Of a stretch of 64,000 nucleotides of DNA, positions 33,765 to 42,453 are shown in pieces (positions within the stretch are counted from its first letter, which is position 1; every line of letters begins with the position of its first letter). Origin of the DNA: Paenibacillus sp. YN15 (lineage in GTDB: Bacteria; Bacillota; Bacilli; Paenibacillales; NBRC-103111); assembly GCF_003285005.1 (NCBI RefSeq), contig NZ_QMFA01000034.1, positions 253 to 64,252 on the forward strand, in the 5' to 3' direction. A program made the translations under genes and the position numbers. Below the pieces are notes generated by a model. That model had not been told where the DNA came from. It was given only the letters and a program-made list of their open reading frames with translations, and ran no database searches.

Positions 33765-34775
33765 TTACCCTTTGGCCGCCAGATCCCTTGGTTTGGCCGC
33801 CGGTTTGGTTTTGAGCGGAATCCCTTCATCGCGGCTGCCGTAGGCTTTGCTTAAGAAATGGGCGTAGGTGGAGGCCAGAATCTGCTGGAACAGCGTGCCC
33901 ACCATAACCGGAAATACCACCGGAGCGGGAAAATAAGTGGCGGCAATAACCGCGCCTGCACTGATATTGCGCATGCCGCTGTTGAAGGTCATGGCTACAA
34001 TGACGCCCTTATCGCCCCTCAGACCTTTGCCGGTAAGCCAGCCCCATACATAGCCGGAGGCCGCAATCATCAGAATGGTGGCAGCAACCGCCAAAAACTT
34101 CCCGTCAATATGCTTGAAATTGGGGGCAACCACCGAGGCGTTAATGGCCACCACCAGGATCAGGCCGATCTTGCTGAACGGCGCCAGCTTGGGGGCCAGA
34201 CTAGTTTTGACGCCGCCTTTGGTCCAGTGGTTCAACGCCATTCCCGCCACAGAAGGCAGCACGACCATCCAGATCAGCCCTTGCATCATTCCCCAGATAT
34301 CAATGGATACGTTGGCTCCTACCAGAAGCCGCAGGGTAAAAGGCACGACAAAAGGGGCCAGGAAGGTATCCACCAGAATAATGGACAACGTCAGGGCAAT
34401 ATTCCCCTGATAGAGGCTGACCCACATAAAGCTGACAATCCCCGTAGGAATGGCAAAGGCCAGCACAATCCCCGTTATGGTATACGGGTCATTGGCGAAG
34501 AGCAGATGGCCGGCACCCCACGCGATCAGCGGCATCCAGACATGCAGAATCAGCATGCAGGCCAACAGCGGGGCCGGGTGCTGCATCACCTTTTTCATGT
34601 CCTTAAAGCCCGACCCAAGCCCTCCGGCAAAGGTCATAAAGGCGAATATCCAGGGCACGAGAAAGGAAAACGAAGTGAGCCAGGTGGAAAACAAGACGCC
34701 AAGCAGCAGGCTGCATGGCGTTACAAAAGGCATCCATTTTTCAATAAAACGGTTAAAGCGGTACATCACTTGCAT
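33765..34775 (-). CDS. Bile acid:sodium symporter (BASS) family transporter
   Basis: 336 residues with nine to ten hydrophobic segments between about 15 and 315. The family core is seen in TFAGGLGSGFKDMKKVMQHP, AFAIPTGIVSFMWVSLYQGNIALTLSIILVDTFLAP and MTFNSGMRNISAGAVIAATYFP. B. subtilis YocS is a relative. Substrate is probably an organic anion, co-transported with Na+. AAAGGAGCAGCAAGCC precedes the ATG. The C-terminal tail (about 315-336) is basic and soluble. Confidence 0.85.
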   Translation of the reverse strand: MQVMYRFNRFIEKWMPFVTPCSLLLGVLFSTWLTSFSFLVPWIFAFMTFAGGLGSGFKDMKKVMQHPAPLLACMLILHVWMPLIAWGAGHLLFANDPYTITGIVLAFAIPTGIVSFMWVSLYQGNIALTLSIILVDTFLAPFVVPFTLRLLVGANVSIDIWGMMQGLIWMVVLPSVAGMALNHWTKGGVKTSLAPKLAPFSKIGLILVVAINASVVAPNFKHIDGKFLAVAATILMIAASGYVWGWLTGKGLRGDKGVIVAMTFNSGMRNISAGAVIAATYFPAPVVFPVMVGTLFQQILASTYAHFLSKAYGSRDEGIPLKTKPAAKPRDLAAKG

Positions 34776-34882
34776 GGCTTGCTGCTCCTTTCATGGTGCA
34801 TAAACACTTTACTTTCTCTACTATACACCAAAATGAAAGAAGAGCAGTAGGAAGTTTTTACGAAAATGCTACAACAGGAATG

Positions 34883-35632
34883 TTACTTGGATTTAATCCG
34901 TCCGTACGCCTTGGCATAACGGATCACCTTGCGGGAAATATCCTTATCCTTTAAGACACGGAAAATATAAGGGTCCGGACAGGTGTTTACTTCCAGAATC
35001 CAGCTTTTGTGGCTCCGGTCCACTGCAATGTCAATGCCGACCTCCTTGATGCCGGGATAAGCCGCTTCCAGTTGCCTGGCGACGGAAACGCCCAACCGCT
35101 TCAGCCCTCCTGTAAAGGCTGCCCGCTCCGACTCTCCCATATGTGCTTGAAGCAGGGTGGGCACCGGCTTAAGCGTACCGCCGCTGTGATAATTGGTGAC
35201 AATTTTGCCCGGATAGGCTACCCGCCCTACCATGGCGGTGGATTCCCAGCGCCCCGCGGGACTTTTTTGCACCATCACCCGGATGTCAAACCGTCTGCCG
35301 CCATACTTCAGCAGATGGATGCCCTTTTGAACCAAATATTGCCGTCCTCCCGTAACCCGCTTCAAACCGTCATATAACCCGTCGTAGGTGGAAAAGGTGC
35401 GGATCGTGGTGCCCGATTGGAATTTGAATCCGCCGTTCTCCCGTTCCACACGGATGACTCCCTTGCCGAAGGTGCCCTTGTCCGGCTTGACATAGACCAT
35501 GCCATACTCCGACAGCATCGCCTCCAGTGTAGCTTTCCCCAACTGGCGGGTATCGGGAATATGCTCCCGCACCGCAGGATTCACCTTAATGGCCTCCGTC
35601 TTCCTCCACTTGCTGTGAACAAACCTCTGCAC
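34883..35632 (-). CDS. YheC/YheD-like spore-coat-associated ATP-grasp protein
   Basis: 249 residues, single ATP-grasp domain. The nucleotide-binding lysine is in VYVKPDKGTFGKGVIRV, and the metal-binding end is EVGIDIAVDRSHKSWILEVNTCPDP. In Bacillus, YheC and YheD are endospore coat-associated proteins of unknown reaction. The GTG start at 35632 is favoured because AGAGGGGA lies about eight bases upstream; a TTG nine codons further up has no ribosome site. Solitary gene, minus strand. Confidence 0.8.
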   Translation of the reverse strand: MQRFVHSKWRKTEAIKVNPAVREHIPDTRQLGKATLEAMLSEYGMVYVKPDKGTFGKGVIRVERENGGFKFQSGTTIRTFSTYDGLYDGLKRVTGGRQYLVQKGIHLLKYGGRRFDIRVMVQKSPAGRWESTAMVGRVAYPGKIVTNYHSGGTLKPVPTLLQAHMGESERAAFTGGLKRLGVSVARQLEAAYPGIKEVGIDIAVDRSHKSWILEVNTCPDPYIFRVLKDKDISRKVIRYAKAYGRIKSK

Positions 35633-35895
35633 GCTTTCCGTCCCCTCTTTTCCCGTCAAATTGCTTGATGCCCGTCATCCATATCCTATGTGGGGACTTG
35701 ACGGTTGGAGCAGGCGAAGTGGAATTGCCGGCAAAATTATGCGGCTGCCGCTTCTCGACATCCGGCCTGCCGTATGTTATGCTTATCGCAAGCATATACA
35801 ACGACGCAAAGCATGCGCCGATTGCTCCTGCAAGGGAGCGGTCGGCGCTTTTTCTATTTGTGGCGCCGCCCACACGGTCCGGGAACAGAATATGG

Positions 35896-35916
35896 TATAA
35901 TGGGGGAAGAAAGCGC
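35896..35916 (+). promoter_or_regulatory. Extended -10 promoter and ribosome site of the Rpn-family gene
   Basis: TGGTATAAT ends at 35901, a perfect extended -10, only 15 bp before the ATG at 35917. The GGGGGAAGA ribosome site follows at once, so transcripts from it would have a very short leader. The -35 region is poor. Confidence 0.5.
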
Positions 35917-36990
35917 ATGGGCGAACAAGGGAAAAAAAGGGGTAAACGCGAAGCGGTTCAGCTGGATCACATTATGCGCATGCTGTTCCGATTATCCAAA
36001 CGGACGGTGGTCCGGCTGATTAACGGGCTGTTTCAGGAAGCCCTCGCCGAGGACAGTGTGAAGCTGCACTATGCCAACAGCCGGTTTGTCAATGACAGAT
36101 TGCGGGCTATTGAAGGGGACTTCTTCCTGACGGTGGAGCTCCCCGGCGGAAAAAAGGAGTTTCACGTGGAGTTTCAGACTCTGAATGACTCCTCCATGGC
36201 TGTCCGGATGTTTGAATACGGCTTCCGCCATGCCTTGGAGCATTACCGCTCCGCTCAGGCCGCGCCAACGGATGCCATCGATTTGTTTTTCCCGCGGCAG
36301 CTGGTGATTTTCTTGGAGGAAAACCACCGGATCGCAGAGTCCGTTCAGCTGCGGCTGCATTTTCCCGACGGACAGACAGCCGAATACCGGGCCCCCACCC
36401 TGCGCTATTGGACCTATACGGGGGAAGAATTAGCCGGGAAGCAGCTTTATGCCTTGATTCCGCTTCAGGTTTTCCGGGTGAGGAAGCGCCTGCAGCAGAT
36501 TGCGCGAAGCGGCTTGACCACTGCAGAGAAACGGCAGCGAATGCTTGCCGAGTTCGATGAACTGAAGAAGATTATTACCCGGACGCTGGAGCAGTTGGAG
36601 ATGCTTTATAACCATGATGAGCTGGATACCGGTGACTTCGAGCAGCTCCTGCGGGCGCTGCAAAGCATCACCGATTACTTATATCACCATTATGATGTTT
36701 ACCAAACCCAAGTGGACAAGGAGGTGAGGCAGATGCTTGAGCCCTGGTTTGATTTTCCCAAGCTGAAACGGGAAGCCCGCCGAAAGGGCCTGCTGGAAGG
36801 CAAGATTGAAGGTAAGATTGAAGGTAAGATTGAAGGAAAAATGGAAGGCAAACTCGAGGTGGCAAGAAGGCTCCTGGAAAAGGGCAAGCTGACTGTTCCG
36901 GAAATTGCGGAGGCGGCTGACCTGACCCTGGAGCAAATTGCACAGCTTCAGCAAAACCGGCAGGAACAACCGGATCAGCCTCCAATGTGA
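35917..36990 (+). CDS. Rpn family recombination-promoting nuclease / PD-(D/E)XK transposase-like protein
   Basis: 357 residues. The N-terminal half (about 10-140) has the family fold with LTVELPGGKKEFHVEFQTLNDSSMAVRMFEYGFRHALEH; the E-x-Q motif (EFQ) belongs to the PD-(D/E)XK active site. The C-terminus carries (EGKI)-type repeats (about 294-312) and an LLEKGKLTVPEIAEAADLTLEQIAQLQ tail, as in many Rpn proteins. These enzymes cut DNA with little specificity and are often carried in many copies per genome. It is not linked to inverted repeats here, so no mobile element is claimed. Confidence 0.82.
   Translation: MGEQGKKRGKREAVQLDHIMRMLFRLSKRTVVRLINGLFQEALAEDSVKLHYANSRFVNDRLRAIEGDFFLTVELPGGKKEFHVEFQTLNDSSMAVRMFEYGFRHALEHYRSAQAAPTDAIDLFFPRQLVIFLEENHRIAESVQLRLHFPDGQTAEYRAPTLRYWTYTGEELAGKQLYALIPLQVFRVRKRLQQIARSGLTTAEKRQRMLAEFDELKKIITRTLEQLEMLYNHDELDTGDFEQLLRALQSITDYLYHHYDVYQTQVDKEVRQMLEPWFDFPKLKREARRKGLLEGKIEGKIEGKIEGKMEGKLEVARRLLEKGKLTVPEIAEAADLTLEQIAQLQQNRQEQPDQPPM
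36796..36855 (+). repeat. 12-bp tandem repeat inside the Rpn-family gene
   Basis: Five consecutive 12-bp units of consensus GAAGGTAAGATT encode EGKI, EGKI, EGKI, EGKM, EGKL. The unit keeps the reading frame, so copy-number change by slippage would lengthen or shorten the linker without breaking the gene. Confidence 0.85.
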
Positions 36991-37013
36991 GTATACCGGC
37001 ACAGCATCATCCC

Positions 37014-37058
37014 AAAAAGCCCCTTCATCCGGCAACAGCACCGGACAAGGGGCTTTTT
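37014..37058. terminator. Bidirectional terminator between the Rpn-family gene and prfC
   Basis: AAAAAGCCCCTT pairs with AAGGGGCTTTTT, with an inner CCGG/CCGG pair. It lies between convergent stops. Confidence 0.88.
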
Positions 37059-37078
37059 ATCATGTATGAAACGCCCGC

Positions 37079-38671
37079 TTACGGCGCTGTTTCCAGGAAC
37101 TTGGCCGTAGGATTCTTCTCCATGGAGGTGCGCAGGGCATATTCATTCTCGAACAGCGCCACATAATTCTCGCTTTTGTCCTTGACCAGCTGAGAGTTGA
37201 CGCGGAACTTGCCGGGGTCAACCTTCTCATCCACAATCCAGCGGGCAAACTGGAAGGGCAAACGCTGCATCAGCACATCGACGCCATACTCGTTTTTCAT
37301 GCGGTATTCGAATACCTCAAATTGCAGCTGGCCAACTACGCCGAGAATCATATCCTCAAAGCCGATGGATTTGAACACCTGAATGGTGCCCTCCTCCGTC
37401 AGCTGATCAATTCCCTTCAGGAATTGCTTCTGCTTCAAGGCGTTCTTGATGGATACCTTGGCGAAAATTTCCGGGGAGAATACCGGCAGCTCGGCAAAGG
37501 TCTTCTGGCTGCCCTGGCACAGGCTATCCCCAATGCGGAAAATGCCGGGGTCGAACAGACCGATAATGTCTCCCGGATAGGCAGTATCCACAATATCCCG
37601 GTCCTGGGCCAAAAATTGCTGCGGCTGAGCCAGCTTGATGTCCTTGCCGGCCCGCACATGCTTCACCGTCATCCCCCGTTCGAACTTGCCGGAGACAATC
37701 CGCAGGAACGCCACCCGGTCCCGGTGGGCGGGATTCATATTGGCCTGAATCTTAAACACATAGCCGCTGAACTTTTCCTCGGAAGGGGGCACCTCGCCTT
37801 CGCTGCTGGCGCGGGGCTGGGGCTTGGGCGCAAGAGACAGGAAATTGTCCAGGAAGGTTTGGACGCCGAAGTTATTGATGGCCGAGCCGAAGAACACCGG
37901 CGTCAGCTCCCCGGTCCGCACCTTTTCGTAATCGAAGGCGTCTCCGGCGATTTCCAGAAGGGCCAGCTGCTCCTGAAGCTGCTCATACAGATAATCCGGT
38001 CCGGCCACCTCCTTGACCAGGGGATCATCGTAGCCGCTGACTTCCTTCACACTGATGTTGTGGTGCTCGTGGTCACCCCCCTGGAACAGCTCCAAGCGGG
38101 TTTTCTCCCGGTCGTATACGCCGCGGAACTGCTTGCCGGAGCCAATGGGCCAGTTCATGGGATAGGAGCGGATTCCCAGCAGATTCTCAATCTCCTCCAG
38201 AAGCTCGAAGGGGTCCCGGCCCTCCCGGTCCAGCTTGTTAATGAAGGTAAAAATCGGAATGCCCCGCTTGCGGCAAACCTGGAACAGCTTTTTGGTCTGG
38301 GCCTCGACACCCTTGGCCGAGTCAATCAGCATCACCGCGCTGTCCGCGGCCGTCAGGGTCCGGTAGGTGTCTTCACTGAAGTCCTGGTGACCCGGGGTAT
38401 CCAGGATATTGACCCGGTGGCCCTCGTAATCGAACTGCATCACGGAGGAGGTAACCGAAATCCCCCGCTGCTTCTCAATTTCCATCCAGTCGGAGGTGGC
38501 GTGGCGGTTGGCCTTCCGCCCCTTAACCGTACCGGCCAGGCGGATAGCGCCTCCGAACAGCAGCAGCTTTTCCGTCAAAGTGGTTTTACCTGCATCAGGG
38601 TGGGAAATAATGGCGAAGGTCCGCCGCTTATCGATTTCCGTCAATAGCTCTTGGGTTAAGGATGTACTCAT
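37079..38671 (-). CDS. prfC: Peptide chain release factor 3 (GTPase)
   Basis: 530 residues, the normal RF3 length. A translation GTPase that removes RF1/RF2 from the ribosome after termination. G1 is SHPDAGKTTL, G2 RGISVTSSVMQF, G3 DTPGHQDF and G4 NKLDREG. The C-terminal domain ends with RWIVDEKVDPGKFRVNS and FENEYALRTSMEKNP, diagnostic for RF3 rather than EF-G. The ribosome site AGAGAGGA is about 11 bases from the ATG. Confidence 0.95.
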   Translation of the reverse strand: MSTSLTQELLTEIDKRRTFAIISHPDAGKTTLTEKLLLFGGAIRLAGTVKGRKANRHATSDWMEIEKQRGISVTSSVMQFDYEGHRVNILDTPGHQDFSEDTYRTLTAADSAVMLIDSAKGVEAQTKKLFQVCRKRGIPIFTFINKLDREGRDPFELLEEIENLLGIRSYPMNWPIGSGKQFRGVYDREKTRLELFQGGDHEHHNISVKEVSGYDDPLVKEVAGPDYLYEQLQEQLALLEIAGDAFDYEKVRTGELTPVFFGSAINNFGVQTFLDNFLSLAPKPQPRASSEGEVPPSEEKFSGYVFKIQANMNPAHRDRVAFLRIVSGKFERGMTVKHVRAGKDIKLAQPQQFLAQDRDIVDTAYPGDIIGLFDPGIFRIGDSLCQGSQKTFAELPVFSPEIFAKVSIKNALKQKQFLKGIDQLTEEGTIQVFKSIGFEDMILGVVGQLQFEVFEYRMKNEYGVDVLMQRLPFQFARWIVDEKVDPGKFRVNSQLVKDKSENYVALFENEYALRTSMEKNPTAKFLETAP

Positions 38672-38738
38672 GCTTTTTTTGATTCCTCTCTAAGGCCTGC
38701 ACACAACTTACGCTCCGTCAGGCATATATCGTCAATGT

Positions 38739-39809
38739 TTATACTTTAACAGATTGCAGCTTGACCTTCCAGTCCGCCTCCGGTATCCATTCCCCGGTGC
38801 TGAATTCCCTGCCCTTAAGCTCCACCCGGTCGGCAAAAACCTGCACGTACAGCCCCTGGGCGGCATCCGGCCGGACATGCTCGTATTTGGCGTTCAGCAC
38901 CCGTCCCACAGACGAGTTGACGAACCAGTGGAAGCTTTCCTTTAAATAGTGGGCGGTTCCGTTGGTGAAGTCCTGGTGCCCATGGCCGGAGAATACAAAC
39001 ACATTGGGGTACGGCTGCAGAATCTCCCGGAACTTCTTCGCCGGAATGACCCGGTGGGAGCCTCCGTCCTGCCCCGCCGCGGGCAGCGGCTGGTGAATCA
39101 TCACAAATACCGGCCTGCCCGGTTTGTTGGCCGCCAGGCGGTCCTTCAGCCAATTCAGCTGCTCCTCCGAATACCAGGCGCCTTCGCCTACATCCGCTCT
39201 CGTCTGCTGATAAATCTCCTGCGACATCATGAGGATCAGATAGTCCTTCACCTCCACCTCGTAATAGGGCTTCTCCAGCTTAAAAAAGTCCAGGAACGCC
39301 TTTTGGGACTCTTCATCCGTCCGTCCGTTGGGAAAGCCCTTCTGATTCCAGTTGTCCTCCTTGTCAATCCACACCCGGTAATAATCATGATTGCCCATGT
39401 TGGCATAATATGGCGGAAGCTTGTACTTGGACAATACGGAGCGGAGCTCCTTGTAGTCCTTATCCGTACCCGACTCTGTTACATCCCCGGTAAAAATGAT
39501 GCAATCCGTAGCGGATTGGAATTTCTTCGTAACCTCATCCAATGTTTTCTTCAAATGCTCCGACGGATAAGCCACCCCCGAATTCACATGAAGATCGCTC
39601 AGAATAAAAAATGACAGCAGCGGTCCCTCCGGTCCTGCCGAGGGCGTGGGTGACGGAGCATCGGTTGAAGGTGCGGGCGACGGACTTCCGGAGGCTTCCG
39701 GAACGTCTCCTCCGCCTGCGCCGGGCCGCCAGCGGACAAGCCCTGTGGCTACAACCGCACCGCCCACGGCAAGAGCAGCCAGCCATTGAAGAAAACCTCT
39801 TCGGTTCAT
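38739..39809 (-). CDS. Exported calcineurin-like metallophosphoesterase with Tat-type signal
   Basis: 356 residues. The N-terminus MNRRGFLQWLAALAVGGAVVA is a twin-arginine-like signal or anchor, followed by a Pro/Ser/Thr-rich linker (about 30-65). The metallophosphoesterase motifs are in order: SDLHVN, FTGDVTESG, MGNHDYY and FSGHGHQD. This implies a di-metal phosphoesterase acting outside the membrane, perhaps on cell-wall or nucleotide phosphates. AAGGGG lies eight bases before the ATG. It stands alone. Confidence 0.85.
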   Translation of the reverse strand: MNRRGFLQWLAALAVGGAVVATGLVRWRPGAGGGDVPEASGSPSPAPSTDAPSPTPSAGPEGPLLSFFILSDLHVNSGVAYPSEHLKKTLDEVTKKFQSATDCIIFTGDVTESGTDKDYKELRSVLSKYKLPPYYANMGNHDYYRVWIDKEDNWNQKGFPNGRTDEESQKAFLDFFKLEKPYYEVEVKDYLILMMSQEIYQQTRADVGEGAWYSEEQLNWLKDRLAANKPGRPVFVMIHQPLPAAGQDGGSHRVIPAKKFREILQPYPNVFVFSGHGHQDFTNGTAHYLKESFHWFVNSSVGRVLNAKYEHVRPDAAQGLYVQVFADRVELKGREFSTGEWIPEADWKVKLQSVKV

Positions 39810-39951
39810 GTAACAGACCCCTTATTGGATATTTTTTTATGCAAAAAACCTTCGTTGCATCATCCCCTGCCTGTTATTATACGATTTCCATCCGGTTCCT
39901 GTACATCTCCAGCTTTGCCGATTACTCCGGAAAAATCCGCCGGAGTCGGCA

Positions 39952-39986
39952 CAAAAAAGCCGCCGGCTTCCTGCTTCCGGCGGCTT
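39952..39986 (-). terminator. Terminator of zwf
   Basis: Minus strand AAGCCGCCGG pairs with CCGGCGGCTT and is followed by TTTTGTGCC. It starts 7 bp past the zwf stop. Confidence 0.85.
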
Positions 39987-39992
39987 CCCCAT

Positions 39993-41546
39993 TTACTCCT
40001 GACCCTTCACCCACAGCACATCGCTTTCCTCCTGGCCATTGATCGGCCACCAGTGGAAGCCGTCCTCCGCCAGCAGCTTATCCATGGCCTCCGGTCCCCA
40101 GGACCCGGCAGGGTACAGGCTCAGGTCGCGGGAATCCCGCTTCCACGCCTGGACGATCCGGTCCACGAAGCGCCATTGCAAAGCCACCTCGTCCCACCGG
40201 GTAAAGTAGGTGGATTCTCCCCGCGCCGCATCATACAAAAGCCGCTCGTACGCTTCCGGCGTATTCAGCCCCACCTGGCAGCTTTGGCAAAAATCCATGG
40301 CTACCGGAATGATCAGGGAATCCGAACCCGGCTGCTTGGCGTTGATTTTAATGTAAATGCCCTCCAGGGGATTCACCCGGAACACCAGCAGATTGGGCTG
40401 GAGCTTGGTCCGTTTGGCCAGATAGATATTGTCCGGCATGTTCTTAAATTCCACCACTACCTCCGTGGTTTTCACCGGCAGCCGTTTGCCTGTACGGATA
40501 TAGAAGGGCACCCCCGCCCAGCGGAAGTTGTCCACATACAGACGTGCGCCGAAGTAGGTCTCGGTTACCGAATCCGGCGCCACCGCCTCCTCCGACCGGT
40601 AGCCGGGCAGGGCCTTGCCCCGGAGTACACCGTCCGTATATTGGCCGCGCACCACATTGGCCCGCACATCTTCCAGGGTTTCATGAACCCGCAGAGAGCG
40701 GAGCACCTTCACCTTTTCGTCCCGGATATCCTCCGGATTCAGCCTGGAGGGCGGCTCCATAGCCATCATGGTGACCATTTGCAGCATATGGTTTTGGCCC
40801 ATATCCCGGATGGCGCCGGAGTGGTCGTAATAGCCGCCCCGCTCCTCCACCCCAACCGTCTCGCTTAGGGTGATCTGGATATTGGCAATATATTTGTTGT
40901 TCCATAACGGCTCAAAAAAGGCATTGGCAAACCGGATAATTTCGATATTCTGGACCATTTCCTTGCCCAGGTAGTGGTCGATCCGGAAGATTTCCTCCTC
41001 GCGGAACACCTCGCCGATCTGGCGATTGAGCTTTTCGGCGGATTCCAGGTCATATCCGAAGGGCTTCTCAATCACCAGCCGGTTCCAGCCGCTGCCCTCC
41101 AAAAGCCCGCCCTGCTTCAGATTATTGGCCACACCGGCAAACAGCTCCGGCGCCAGGGCCAAATAAAACAGCCGGTTTCCCTTAATGTCGAACTTGTCCT
41201 CCAGCCGCTCGGAGGCATCCTTCAGCGCTTTATACCCCTCCACATTGTGAATGTCCAGGGACAGATACTCGAAGTGCTCCACAAACCGCTGCCAGATTTC
41301 ATCCTCGATATTCACCTTATAACGGGCGAATTCGGCGATGGATTGGAGAAGATCGGCCTTGAACTGCTCCTTGGTCCTGGTTCTCCGCGCCAGGCCAATG
41401 ACCGCAAACCGTTCGGGGAGCTTGCCCTCTTTATAAAGGCTGAAAAAAGCGGGGAACAGCTTCCGCTTGGCCAAATCCCCCGTTGCACCAAAGATAAAAA
41501 ATACCGCACCGTTCTCTTTAAACGCATCAAAGCGCGAATCGCTCAT
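39993..41546 (-). CDS. zwf: Glucose-6-phosphate 1-dehydrogenase
   Basis: 517 residues. First step of the oxidative pentose phosphate pathway, producing NADPH. The NADP-binding motif is FIFGATGDLAKRKLFPA near the N-terminus; the substrate-site block is RIDHYLGKEMVQN. VIEKPFGYD supplies a catalytic-site proline region. AGAAGGGTCAGGTCC precedes the ATG. No gnd or 6-phosphogluconolactonase gene is adjacent. Monocistronic by position, with its own terminator. Confidence 0.95.
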   Translation of the reverse strand: MSDSRFDAFKENGAVFFIFGATGDLAKRKLFPAFFSLYKEGKLPERFAVIGLARRTRTKEQFKADLLQSIAEFARYKVNIEDEIWQRFVEHFEYLSLDIHNVEGYKALKDASERLEDKFDIKGNRLFYLALAPELFAGVANNLKQGGLLEGSGWNRLVIEKPFGYDLESAEKLNRQIGEVFREEEIFRIDHYLGKEMVQNIEIIRFANAFFEPLWNNKYIANIQITLSETVGVEERGGYYDHSGAIRDMGQNHMLQMVTMMAMEPPSRLNPEDIRDEKVKVLRSLRVHETLEDVRANVVRGQYTDGVLRGKALPGYRSEEAVAPDSVTETYFGARLYVDNFRWAGVPFYIRTGKRLPVKTTEVVVEFKNMPDNIYLAKRTKLQPNLLVFRVNPLEGIYIKINAKQPGSDSLIIPVAMDFCQSCQVGLNTPEAYERLLYDAARGESTYFTRWDEVALQWRFVDRIVQAWKRDSRDLSLYPAGSWGPEAMDKLLAEDGFHWWPINGQEESDVLWVKGQE

Positions 41547-41730
41547 GGACCTGACCCTTCTTCCTTTATGTATTCAAAATGTATTCAAAATAATAAACGC
41601 CCCTGCTCCCTGCCGCAGGCGCCGGCTATTCCTAGCATAAAGTGTAGCATACCTTGACGCCATTCCCAAACGATACAACCGCTTTCACATAAAATATCCC
41701 CTTATGAAATTCGTATTGCTTCATTTCCGC

Positions 41731-41779
41731 AAAAAAACAGGGGATTGGACCAGTTGCCCTTATGCACCCCTGTTTTTTT
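41731..41779. terminator. Terminator of the acetyltransferase gene
   Basis: AAAAAAACAGGGG (41731-41743) pairs with CCCCTGTTTTTTT (41767-41779). It touches the acetyltransferase stop and could serve both strands. Confidence 0.85.
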
Positions 41780-42227
41780 ATTTTATCCTTCTGGACAAAA
41801 TCAGCATCCGGTGCTCAGGCAGGTAGCTTTCCACCTGAAACCCCTTCATTTCATAAAACTGCCTGGCATGCCGATTGGGTTCATCAACGCCCAGCCGCAT
41901 TAACACAGCCCCCCGGCGCCGCCCGTAGCGCTCTGCCGTTTCAATCAGCGCACTGCCGATGCCGCGGCCCTCCGCCTCCCGGGAAACCGCCAGCATGTCG
42001 ATGGATAAGGTTTGGCCCTCCGTTTTGCAGCTGATAAACCCCACAGCCTTGCCGCCGGTCCCTTCCGCCACGTACACCCTGCATTTGCGCCATCTGTCGA
42101 TGATTTCACTCCGCCTGAATTTAATCGTGGGTCTTGCCTGCCGGGCAAAAGGAATCAGCCGGGTCAATATCAGCTGAAAAAGCTCCTTGTCATCCTGCTC
42201 CGGAATCCGGGTCCGAATCTTAACCAT
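41778..42227 (-). CDS. GNAT family N-acetyltransferase
   Basis: 149 residues, the single-domain GNAT length. The acetyl-CoA pyrophosphate loop is SREAEGRGIGSALIETAE, preceded by the central strand SIDMLAV. YEMKGFQVESYL is motif B. The acetyl acceptor is not predictable. GGGAG lies ten bases before the ATG. It stands alone. Confidence 0.85.
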   Translation of the reverse strand: MVKIRTRIPEQDDKELFQLILTRLIPFARQARPTIKFRRSEIIDRWRKCRVYVAEGTGGKAVGFISCKTEGQTLSIDMLAVSREAEGRGIGSALIETAERYGRRRGAVLMRLGVDEPNRHARQFYEMKGFQVESYLPEHRMLILSRRIK

Positions 42228-42370
42228 GGGGTATCGCTCCCTTAAAGCCCTTGTTGCTACATCTTACGCTTAAGCCCGTATTCGGTCATAGGCGAACAGG
42301 CAATTCTGGCAATTCTCCGCCTTGAATCGGGAGCCGGAGGATAAGGCCTTGCGATCATGCCGGATTTGGT

Positions 42371-42385
42371 TCGGAATGCTATAAT
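42371..42385 (+). promoter_or_regulatory. Extended -10 promoter of the FliD-like gene
   Basis: TGCTATAAT ends at 42385 with no good -35. It lies about 70 bp before the ATG at 42454. Confidence 0.5.
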
Positions 42386-42453
42386 AAGGGTAAATATTGG
42401 GATTAGGAAATCGTTCCGGCCTCTTTAGAAAACCGTTCATGAGGAGATTGCCC

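Noticed and set aside
35665-35916. 84-codon N-terminal extension of the Rpn-family protein
   Set aside because: The extension is unlike the family, lacks a ribosome site, and crosses a strong extended -10 promoter next to the ATG at 35917.
35917-36990. Insertion sequence around the Rpn-family gene
   Set aside because: No flanking inverted repeats or target duplication were found; the family is often non-mobile.
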